A DNA stretch of 64,000 nucleotides from Paracoccidioides lutzii Pb01. Taxonomy: Eukaryota; Ascomycota; Eurotiomycetes; Onygenales; Ajellomycetaceae. Position numbers and translations under genes: made by a program. The notes beneath the pieces are model-generated. The model had not been told where the DNA came from and did no database searches. It saw only the letters and a list, made by a program, of their open reading frames with translations. Shown here piece by piece: positions 11,570-19,706 of the stretch; positions within the stretch are counted from its first letter, which is position 1, and the number at the start of each line of letters is the position of its first letter. The stretch is from NCBI RefSeq assembly GCF_000150705.2, contig NW_015440989.1, positions 79,001-143,000 of the forward strand, in the 5' to 3' direction.

Positions 11570-12640
11570 CTCTTCAAGCTCAGTGAAATGAGACTCATAA
11601 AAATGATAAGATTCTGCAGCATCTGAAGCAGACTTTTCATGAAAGAAGATTCAGATTTTCTTCTGAACTCAGCATTAAGATCTCTGTCTCTGAGTGCTCT
11701 TTAAATGAGAACAGGAAACTTCTCTTTCAAAGTTGTAAGTGAGTGCCAGACTTCAAATCTCTTTGAACCAGGTTAGTGTATAAGGCTTATGACTCACCTC
11801 TTACTGACCATCCCAGATGAGAGCAAATGGCAGAAGTTCTAAGACATAAGTTCTACTGATCAGGCTATACCACTGATGTGAGAAGAATGATCAGGAACTG
11901 TCATCTTTGCAGATCAAACACTGCATAAAGAGATCAATATCAGAAACTGCTTGAACCTCTCCTCATTCCTGAATGCATGTGGCAGGAGCTTTTTATGAAC
12001 TTTATTATGAACTTATCAAGCTCTAAAGAATACACAAATATCATGATTATAATGAACAGACTAACCAAGAGAGTTATATTAAAAGCAGTTAAAAAAACTG
12101 ATGTGGAGATAATGACTAGAGTGTTCCTTCACAACATCATCTCTCAACATAACATTTCTAAGATGATAGTGTCAGATCAAGGGTCAGCTTTCACAAGCAT
12201 ATTTTGAACTTAAGTGTATGAGAAATTAGACATTAAGAGATGACTCTTCACAGCCTATTATTCAGAGACTGATGAAGCTACAGAGCAAATGAATCAGATT
12301 CTGAAAATCTATCTACACAAGTATGTTAGCTTTCAACAAAATGACTGGTGTGAATGACTCTCTCTGACAGAGCTAATCATCAATAATAGAGATACTGTCT
12401 CAACAGATGTGAGCTTATTCTTTTTAACACATCTTTTTCATATCTTCTTCATTGATATAATCAATACACCTTCTGTTAAAACATCACATAATCTCATTGA
12501 GTTTGCAGATGATTATATGAGAAAGACTCATGAAGTGTTGAAGTGAGCTCAAGTAAAAATGATAGATGCTCAGCAATCTCAACAGAACTACATGAATAGA
12601 TGAAGAGACTTAGCTTCAAGCTTTCAACTTGAAGATAAGA
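11570..12640 (+). pseudogene. Gy-A integrase core
   Basis: An open piece at 11977-12207 covers part of the DDE core, ending IVSDQGSAFTS, which holds the second catalytic Asp. A zinc-binding-like N-terminal segment (HKFYWSGYTTD...CHLCRSNT, reading TGA as lost Trp) lies near 11845-11925. Downstream segments match the C-terminal integrase half. Stops interrupt it. Confidence 0.75.
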
Positions 12641-12645
12641 TCTGG

Positions 12646-13045
12646 TTGAGCTTAGAAAATATGAGAACTAATCACCTGTGCAAGAAGCTGAATGTAAAAT
12701 ACAATCAATATACTGTGCTAGAAAAGATAGAATCTCATGCTTATCAACTGAATGTCTCATTTGACATTCACAATGTCTTTAATGTAAAGCTTCTACATGC
12801 AGCAGCAACAGATTCCTTGTCTAGTCAAAGGTAAACCAACTAATAGCCACCCACTATAGAGACTCTGAAAGGACCTGAGTTTGAGATTGAGGAAATTTGA
12901 GATGAACAAACCTACCAGAGAAAAAAGCAATATCTTGTTAAATAGATAGATTAAGCTGAGCCTACATGAAATGACATAAGTCTCCTACAAGAAGTGAAGG
13001 CTTTGGACATTTGGGAGGCCTCTCAGCAGGCAAAATTAAGTGTAA
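12646..13045 (+). pseudogene. Gy-A integrase tail and chromodomain
   Basis: An open 62-codon stretch (12646-12834) is the GPY/F-like tail with KLNVKYNQYTVLEKI. It is followed by a chromodomain-like block EFEIEEI...KKQYLVKWIDWAEPTW (about 12880-12968, with TGA/TAG where Trp or Gln is expected). A C-terminal chromodomain places Gy-A in the chromovirus group of Ty3/Gypsy, whose members often integrate into heterochromatin. Confidence 0.75.
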
Positions 13046-13099
13046 AGAGAGCTTTAAATAGTTGTAAAGACCTGCAACAAAGAGGGAGAAGAAGGATAT

Positions 13100-13320
13100 T
13101 ATAAGAGACTGAACCCCTAGATTCACTCTGACTGGCTGACTCAGCCTAGCCATTGTTTGCACATGCGCACATGATCATGCTGCATGTGCGCACGTGATCA
13201 TGCTACACGAGCTTGCTTAAGCTCATGTTCTCATCTCATTCTTTTCTTCTCTTTCCCAAGTAATTCGTCCTTGTTATATAGGAGGACTAGCCTCTAGTTC
13301 TTAGAGCTTAACCCTCTACA
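13100..13320 (+). repeat. Gy-A 3' LTR (221 bp)
   Basis: It follows the polypurine tract and ends CTCTACA directly before the TSD GGTAA. Compared with the 5' LTR it carries an extra ~23-bp near-duplicate of the CATGCGCACATGATCATGC unit (13160-13210). Confidence 0.9.
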
Positions 13321-13325
13321 GGTAA

Positions 13326-13548
13326 AAAGGCTAGGATTTGATGAAGATTCAACATAGTATCTGACACAAAATCTAAAAAGATCATCACATCTGATTCAAC
13401 AATTTCATGCTGTAAATTCAACAAAAGCAGAGCTCATGAAACAATTAAGTAAATGACTAGAGGCTTGAAAAAAGAATGACTATCTAGCAGATGAAGCAGA
13501 TGATAATCTACTGACATGAGAGCATGCATAGACTTCAAGAGGGGGTAA
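13326..13548 (+). pseudogene. Gy-B chromodomain second half and pol C terminus
   Basis: This continues the chromodomain cut at 7911: after the TSD the frame resembles a chromodomain tail (GLGFDED, with Trp positions now TAG or TGA), then a charged C-terminal tail to the polypurine tract CAAGAGGGGGTAA. The reverse counterpart lies at 32653-32840 in the other Gy-B copy. Confidence 0.7.
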
Positions 13549-13893
13549 TATAATAGTGCAGAATAGAATTACATCTAACTTTCTCAACAGCATAATTGCC
13601 ACAGGCTGAGGTGATCAGTAATCATACAGGCTGAGGCAATTAGTCATCATACAGACCAAGGTGATTGGTAAATAACAATTGTCTAAACAATGGCAAACAA
13701 CCTCATAATTATCTTATGTATGAATAATACATAAATATAGCAATCACATGGCAACAACACTAGAGAAAAAGAGCTATATAAACAGAGCCTTCTCTGAACT
13801 CATCTTTTAGAAATTATCTTAGTATTCACTCAGATAGCTTATCTAGTTAGCAATCAAACATCAGTTCACCTGCATCTAGCTGAAGCCATGATA
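13549..13893 (+). repeat. Gy-B 3' LTR (345 bp) of the rearranged copy
   Basis: It starts TATAATAG after a polypurine tract and ends GCCATGATA. It is homologous to the reverse LTRs at 15317-15615, 32329-32652 and 39448-39739. TTGAT after it matches CTAAT at 2104-2108 allowing two transitions, suggesting that 2109-13893 is one insertion into the S element. Confidence 0.8.
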
Positions 13894-14538
13894 TTGATCA
13901 CTTTGATCACTCTGATCATTGTAAATATCATGACTCTATGAATTTTAATCAGATTCAAATTAATACTTTTGATTTTCTAGATGATTCTTCATTATATGCT
14001 CTGTTAATTTCACTCTCTCAATAAGAAAAATTCTGTTAAAAAGACTATTGCATATGCTATAAATCTTATAATTATTGAGTTAAAAACTATCATTTCTATT
14101 TATATTTTTCTAAGCTTTATCACTGTCAAACTGCTAAAAGAATCTCAGTTTTTAGGCAAAAATTTAATGATCACTCTGATGTTAATGAGATATAGAAAAA
14201 AATTTATAAGAATTTGATGAATGATAATTAAAATGATTAGTCTATTGATAAACTTAATGAATTTTTATTTAGCTTTTTTCTTGCTTCTAATATAGTTGTT
14301 AAGAGTAAATACTCTTTTAAATCAAAAAATAATATTATAACGCTGCTGCTTATATATAAATTAAAATTAATTCACTCTACTATGCTTTTAAAATTGATCT
14401 ATTCTAACTTCAATCATATTTAATTGCTTATATTGATCTAATTTAATTTTTAATTATTTATATATTTAGCTGTTTAGTTAAATAGATAAATTGAAACTGT
14501 TATCTTATTATAATTCTAACTTTAGTTGAATTATAATA
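13894..14538 (+). mobile_element. S element, 3' half with 3' LTR (continuation of 1270-2108)
   Basis: Internal 3' half (13894-14332) collinear with 24600-25038 and 34270-34712, then a 206-bp LTR. It contains the degenerate hydrophobic reading frame common to S elements. The polypurine tract is mutated to AAATCAAAAAATAA. Sequence after 14538 is reverse Gy-B gag, so S inserted into Gy-B. Confidence 0.75.
14333..14538 (+). repeat. S-element LTR (206 bp), heavily mutated
   Basis: It begins TATTATAACGCTGCTG and ends GAATTATAATA, corresponding to TGTTACAGCG...GAGTCATGACA in better copies. All differences at the ends are C-to-T or G-to-A. Confidence 0.75.
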
Positions 14539-15316
14539 ATCATTTTCATTTCTTATTATTAGTCATTAATATTTTATTTTTATATTTTCAAGTTTATTGA
14601 TATTCTTATATATTTTCTATAGATATTTGAACACTTTTTCAACTGTTTCAAACTTCTTAAAATGATCTTTTTTTATTTTTAAAACTAAATATCTAACAGC
14701 TTCATCATCAATTCAGTTTTTAATATAAATAATATAGTTTTCTTTAGTTAAAAAGTGATTTATATTAATAACTAGGTTGCATTTCATTTAAAAAAGTTAA
14801 TTTTTAAATATTAATTCTTTTTTATTGATAAGATACTTAAAATTATTAAGTTTAACTAATTATTGTATCTGTTGAGTATTCATCAGTCTGATTTAAAAAA
14901 CTAAAAAGTTCATAGTCTGCTGTAAAATGTTTCATTCTTCTATTAAGTTATTCATTTACTGATTAAATTTACTTACTTACTTTCTCTGCTTATCACATTC
15001 TACTGTAATTCTTTCTAAAGTATCTCTTATATTATTTATGAAATCAATAATCTTTTGATATATTTGATTTAAATTCTTTTCAATTATTATAAAAAATTAT
15101 TTCTTTAATATAAAATCTCTTGATCTTATATTTTTTTTAGTCAGAGTCATCATATCTCAATCTGATTTTCATAGTCTATTAGACTCTTTAACTACTTCTG
15201 ATATTTTAACAATCTTCTCAAAAGTTTAAAAACAAAAGTAAATAAGAATTCTTAGAGATTTTTTATTTAAAAACTTGCTTTAAAAAGAGCAAAAAAAGTA
15301 TTTAATCTTAATATTA
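14539..15316 (-). pseudogene. Gy-B gag remnant (outer host element)
   Basis: Collinear with the reverse gag at 5530-6250 and 38670-39420 but more AT-rich and full of stops. It leads into the reverse 5' LTR at 15317. It appears to be the oldest layer of the left nest. Confidence 0.65.
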
Positions 15317-15615
15317 TATTATAACTTCAATATAAATACAGATAAATATATATTCAATTGCTAAGTAAATAAACTATCTGAGTAAATACTAAAATAATTT
15401 CTAAAAGATGAATTTAAAGAAAACTTTATTTATATAACCTTTTTTCTTAATGTAGTTACTAGATAATTATCACATTTATATATTATTTGTATATAAGATA
15501 ATTATAAAATTGACTGCTATGCTATTATTTAAACAATTGTAATTATCAATTGTCTCAGTTTGTGATAATTATACTGTTGAGAAAATTGAACATATATCTA
15601 TTTTATATCATCACA
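15317..15615 (-). repeat. Gy-B LTR (5' LTR of outer element, reverse, 299 bp)
   Basis: It begins TATTATAACTTCAA (from TGTCATAGCTTCAA) and ends ATCATCACA. It is homologous to the other Gy-B LTRs. Confidence 0.75.
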
Positions 15616-16403
15616 AACTCTATATCAACTTTTGTCTCAAAGAACTTTAAAGCTTTATTATCAATATCTTCATTATTTCTTTTCAATTTTATATAAATAT
15701 TAATAAAGTTATTAATATTTTTAAAATTTTTTTCAAAGAAAATTAAAATAAATAGAGTATAAAAACTATTAATAAAAAAATTAAAAATTGAATTTTATAA
15801 AAAAGACTACATTAAATGAAATTTATTATTTTTAAAAATAAAATCTTTATAATAATATTCTTAATTGTTTATTTTTATTTTTTAAATATTTTTATTTAAC
15901 TTGAAGAATAAATCAATTAACTGACTCATAAGATTTAATTTCTATTGAAGTATTACCACTGAGTTTGATAGGTTTTTTGATGAATTCCATGTTGATGAGT
16001 GAATTTCACATAATAAAGAGAAGGAACTGAAGGGCATCCATGCAGGTTAATAGCTTCAAAACACATTGAATTCCACACATTTGTCAGCTTGATGACAAAT
16101 CACGAATTAGTGGATTTAAATGACCAATTATCATCCTTGTAAAATTTTATGAGATCTTATTGGTTACTGAATGGCGCCGGTGCAATATTCCATACACTAA
16201 TTGAAATCACGCTAATTGAGCAAGAACTTACTGACGAGGGGATACTTCTGTGCGGTGCGCTAGTCCGTAATAGGAAGCCTAGGCTCCAACAAAATCAGCC
16301 CGAATAAAGGCATCTACTGCTCACGTGAGGAGCTAGGCCTGATCAGGGAGGAGGCGCCTTGGCGTGTGAGGCCACGAAGATTCTCCAACAGTAGTATCCA
16401 CTT
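15616..16403. other. Boundary of AT-rich block and gene island; no gene recognised
   Basis: 15616-15920 is extremely AT-rich with poly-A/T runs and no recognisable frame. From about 15950 composition becomes normal, with CpG present. 15950-16400 holds no supported gene and probably contains part of the ELF1 upstream region. Confidence 0.5.
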
Positions 16404-16541
16404 TTAATAGTTCCCCGGCCTTGCCCACGCGGGTAGACCTGAAATTCTTAAGAACGTGTTGACATCATCTTCAACCTCATCCTCATCCTCGTCCTTACAC
16501 TTCTGATTCTCCTGACCCTCACCCTCATCTTCTTCATCCAT
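16404..16541 (-). CDS. Hypothetical acidic 45-residue ORF, divergent from ELF1
   Basis: A minus-strand ATG frame, MDEEDEGEGQENQ and then further Asp/Glu runs, ending PGNY and a TAA stop. About half of the first 26 residues are acidic. The plus strand here is a CT-rich tract (CATCCTCATCCTCGTCC-like), so the acidity may simply reflect a polypurine/polypyrimidine promoter tract 130 bp upstream of the ELF1 start. No family is recognised. It could be a remnant exon, but I consider a regulatory tract more likely. Confidence 0.2.
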   Translation of the reverse strand: MDEEDEGEGQENQKCKDEDEDEVEDDVNTFLRISGLPAWARPGNY

Positions 16542-16669
16542 TGTATAATTCTCAGAGAACAATAGACAAAACCCGCATGTTCTACTTATGCTCTCTTTAA
16601 ATCTTAGTGCTATTCAGATCAACGACTCGCTTGCGCATCAGAAATAGCTCTCTGCGAACTGGCTAAGTT

Positions 16670-17276
16670 ATGGTAGGCTGAGTCTTTCCCAACCCCTCTT
16701 TCTTCTGATTGATAGGCGCCTAGACCCTCAATTTGTGCTGCGTCCACTGATTGTAGTTTGTTTTGTGTGTTGTCTAGGGCAAGCGCAAGAAGTCGAGTCG
16801 CAAACCGGTTGGGCCCAAGAAGGCAAGTTAATGCGCCTTTTCCGCAGATGCAACACGGGTTGTTTGCTAACCGCGGTGCAGAAAGAACCCCTTCCAACCA
16901 CATTTTCTTGTCTGTTCTGCAACCATGAGAACTGTGTAGTAGTGAAGCTTGATAAGAAATTGGGCCTGGGAAACCTGTCGTGTAAGATATGTGGCCAGCG
17001 TTTCCAGACGGGCATTAATTGTGAGAGTATCCCACTTACGATATTCTCTATTTTGTTCTGCCACTGATGGAACCCGATCCTACTTTAGATCTCTCCGCTG
17101 CCGTCGATGTTTACTCGGATTGGATCGATGCCTGTGATGCGGTTGCTAAACATGCTGCCGGCAACGATATGGAGACTACCACACGCGGAGCAACTGATGG
17201 ATCCCCGGGGCCTGTGAGACGCGGAGCTGACAGAGATGAACTTGACCAGGCTGAAGCTGGCCTCGATGATTATTGA
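16670..17276 (+). CDS. ELF1: Elf1-family zinc-ribbon transcription elongation factor (ELOF1 homolog), 4 exons
   Basis: Elf1 proteins bind elongating RNA polymerase II and help it pass nucleosomes. Exons inferred by me are 16670-16672 (ATG only), 16778-16822, 16882-17020 and 17089-17276, giving 124 residues in frame. The N terminus GKRKKSSRKPVGPKK is the family's basic tail. The zinc ribbon uses C26/C29 (CLFC) and C50/C53 (CKIC), with the conserved QTGINYLSAAVDVYSDW block (about 58-74) then ACDAVA. After about residue 83 a fungal-style acidic tail follows. Intron 1 has donor GTAGGC directly after ATG, intron 2 is GC-AG (GCAAGT donor, 59 nt), and intron 3 has donor GTGAGA and splits a Tyr codon. 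It converges with FUR1, stops 430 bp apart. The three-base first exon is the weakest part of the model. Confidence 0.92.
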
Positions 17277-17704
17277 CGAGAAGCTTCGTTAGAAATCATA
17301 AATATTCTACCTTCCCAGTCACCTTTCCTAAAAGAGCGTTCTGGGTGCGATGGACACTCATCCTTAAATTGCATTCGATGGTGGGGATTTACTTTCCGAA
17401 AACATTTTGGCATGGGAAGGAAAAGGGATTCTTCAGCGAGAAATATACAGCAGTAGCATCTGGAGGTTCCACCGCTATTGAAAATGGTTTAACACGCCTA
17501 ACCGCCATTCAGGCCAACGACACCAACCCACCTTATCCCTGCCCGCAGTTGTTTCTCTCTTGGATGCGACTTGAAAGTCCCCGGGTCCACAGCGAAATGA
17601 AATATCCTAGGGCAGATCGCAGGTGCGATATTCATTGGTTGTTGGGAGGAATTAGGACAGCGCCTTGTTATATATGAGTATAAATTGAAGCTCTTGTTTC
17701 TCAT
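17277..17704. other. Convergent 3' intergenic region between ELF1 and FUR1
   Basis: This should hold both 3' UTRs. A 134-codon open frame crosses it but starts at a non-ATG codon overlapping the ELF1 stop and shows no family features, so I do not call it a gene. No terminator-like repeat is evident. Confidence 0.5.
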
Positions 17705-18626
17705 CTATAATGTGTAGTATCGGTCGCCAAAGTCTCCCAAGCCAGGAATAATATACCTGGTTTTGATGTTAGATATAACTGAAAATCAAGATAGTTGGAC
17801 GTAAGCTTTACTGACTTCTTATCATCAAGGCCTTGGTCAATAAAGGCGGTGACTATTCGCAGCTTAGGGTACCTTCGAGCGAAATCTGCAACCCCCGACG
17901 GGCTTGCTATGAGGTTTAAAAAGAGAATTCGATCTTCAGGTACTGCCTTCGACTTCAATACATCGACTGCCATCGTCGCGGAGCCACCTGTACAGATTGT
18001 AAGCATAAACTACGTTTGAGGCAGACTGAGTATTTGTTCGCACCAGTTGCAAACATTGGATCCAGAAGTAGCACCCATCTACTTGCAATGTCTTCCGGAA
18101 GCTTCTCGTAGAAGAGTTTTGGCTGCCATGTATCATCGTCTCTTTGAATCAATATTTTTCCAATGCGAACAGATCTACAACAATCACGAAGGCCCTGTTC
18201 CATAGCTTCTCCAGCCCTCATGATTGATACGCCGCAGATTTTCCCTTGGAATCTGACTCCCACGTAAGACCGGCCAACTGGTGTGGTTACAGATTGCTCA
18301 ACAACGGGTAGGTGATTTAAGCCTTCCTCCACCAACAAGCGTATGATCCTATTTGAGTAAAAGATGAAGTCTGCTCTATCTGTACGAGCGTCCCTTATCA
18401 TGCTTTAAATATCAATTTGTTAGCCCCTGGGAAACTAAACAAGGAGTAGATAAATTCAAGTAACTTGCGTCAACAATGCGATCAACTGAGGAGTCTGCGG
18501 CAAGACATGAACATTGTCGTAGTCGACAACCTGTGAGACCGTGGCTGTTGGCTTCTCTCCATCTGGCTTGTACAAAGGACCAACTCCTTGGCAAGGCGAA
18601 GGAACACCTCCCAGCTGTTGAGCCAT
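17705..18626 (-). CDS. FUR1: Uracil phosphoribosyltransferase, 4 exons
   Basis: The enzyme converts uracil plus PRPP to UMP and pyrophosphate in pyrimidine salvage (cytosol). In fungi it is also the step that activates 5-fluorouracil. Inferred exons (minus strand) are 18626-18469, 18402-18044, 17987-17816 and 17756-17705, totalling 741 nt or 246 residues, a normal length for fungal members. Visible blocks are DNVHVLPQTPQLIALL (37-52), RADFIFYSNRIIRLL, GKICGVSIMRAGEAME, the PRPP loop DPMFATGGSA (167-176) and the C-terminal uracil-binding end GLGDFGDRYY. Intron 1 is GC-AG (GCAAGT donor, 66 nt). Intron 2 (56 nt) splits a Gly codon inside the PRPP loop. Intron 3 (59 nt, donor GTCAGT) splits a Lys codon. 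I see no disabling change. The start is the ATG opening MAQQLGGVPSP, and no better upstream in-frame ATG is evident. Confidence 0.95.
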
Positions 18627-19686
18627 TGTCTGTCTCTGTTGATCTAGGAATTTCTAGGCTGGCAATTTGCTCGCGGTAATAACGTGATAGAGGGTCAACA
18701 CAATGCGCAACGCTTTCGCAGGACAGAAGCAGAACGGAGAACAAGCAGAGAGCGTGAGAGACGTCGATTCAGAAACCTGCACAAATCGTGAGGGTTAGAC
18801 CTGAATTGTCCATAAACCAACACCTGATAGAGAAAGCCGGTGGAGAACCAAGACGAGATACGGGGACAACTACGGTACCTAGGTAACTAGATATAACCAG
18901 TTAAACTGAAGGGGAAACTTACGGCTAGTTATCAGTCCGCCCAAAACCCTGGAAATAATAAAGATAGAAAAGAACCATCAACTAGCCTATTCCGCCCGTC
19001 GAGAGGGGAGAGATGGGAAGCGTGGAGGAGGGGGTTGACTGGAATGAATTAGAGGCTTCATTGGCCCCACAGCTCAATTGTAACAGTCACTAACTAATAA
19101 CTTTTAAACGTTCGTTAGTTATAAACTCCTACGGAGCAGTGTGGACTAACTTGATATAACTAAACTATCATGACTGGGTCTGGATTCTGTTATCGCGACA
19201 ATTTCGATCGCTCATGGTGATGTCTACATATTTATTCCCCTAAATACTAGCACCATAATCACGCAGGAAATTACTCTCGTCGATGTGTCGTATACTCAGG
19301 TAGTTATCTGGCATTCGTTGAGCGCCAAAAAATACATAACTACACATTCCATACGCTAATCGGGAGTTTAATTTAACTATTTTAAACAACTAGGTAGTTA
19401 CGGAGTAACGACTTCCACTCCATCCCACCCTACAAGCTGCTTAACTTTCTTCCAAAACAAAAAAGGCCCTATCATTTTCCTGCTCTCCTATGCGCATGGG
19501 AGTTAGCGGATAACTGATAACTACTGAAGGTGGAGCACTTGACGAGTCCATTCCTTTCATCCCACGGCACATTCAATAGATGGACCCAAAACGGCCCGTC
19601 CCCTTTCCTTTCCGACTTCATATCCAGCTTTTCCCAGCCTACATACTAGGTGATCTCCTGGGAGAGAGACTACGAACTAATGAGCA
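18627..19686. promoter_or_regulatory. Divergent intergenic region FUR1 / WAPL-like
   Basis: About 1.06 kb between divergent starts must contain both promoters and 5' UTRs. Several short, partly palindromic AACTAGGTAGTTA-like and TACGGAGTA-like motifs occur at about 18870-18920, 19085-19160 and 19300-19410; they might be a small degenerate repeat. CT-rich tracts lie just upstream of the WAPL-like start (about 19550-19640). No binding site can be named with confidence. Confidence 0.45.
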
Positions 19687-19706
19687 ATGGCGCCAGCAGG
19701 GGGTAA
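19680..19706 (+). promoter_or_regulatory. Overlapping 8-codon upstream ORF before the WAPL-like start
   Basis: An ATG at 19680 opens MSNGASRG and a TAA stop in another frame, overlapping the main ATG at 19687. The main start has the better context (GCAATGGCG, G at +4). If transcripts include the first ATG, this frame could lower initiation at the main start. The effect is inference only. Confidence 0.4.

Larger units (their letters stand above)
7912..13320 (+). mobile_element. Ty3/Gypsy chromovirus Gy-A, structurally complete, coding decayed
   Basis: A 5.4-kb element bounded by LTRs (7912-8109 and 13100-13320) and a perfect 5-bp TSD GGTAA (7907-7911 and 13321-13325). The order is gag, protease, RT, RNase H, integrase, chromodomain, polypurine tract (AGAGGGAGAAGAAGGA) and LTR. 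The RT box YLDD is preserved, so this copy looks less eroded than Gy-B, yet TGA stops still break every domain. It inserted into the chromodomain of Gy-B, whose reading resumes exactly after the TSD. Confidence 0.92.

Noticed and set aside
16735..17067. 110-codon single-exon reading of ELF1
   Set aside because: It reads through two introns: the zinc-ribbon block is correct but the N and C ends are intron translation. The spliced model restores the GKRKK start and the NYLSAAVDVYSDW block.
17273..17677. 134-codon open frame between ELF1 and FUR1
   Set aside because: It starts at a non-ATG codon overlapping the ELF1 stop, has no recognisable domain, and lies in the convergent 3' region; the antisense frame 17498-17704 is equally featureless.
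18412..18744. 110-codon minus-strand frame over FUR1 exon 1
   Set aside because: It is an out-of-frame shadow; the correct frame is MAQQLGGVPSP... joined by a GC-AG intron to the next exon.
18870..19410. AACTAGGTAGTTA/TACGGAGTA motifs as a defined MITE
   Set aside because: The motifs recur, but I could not find consistent ends or a target-site duplication, so only the intergenic region is annotated.
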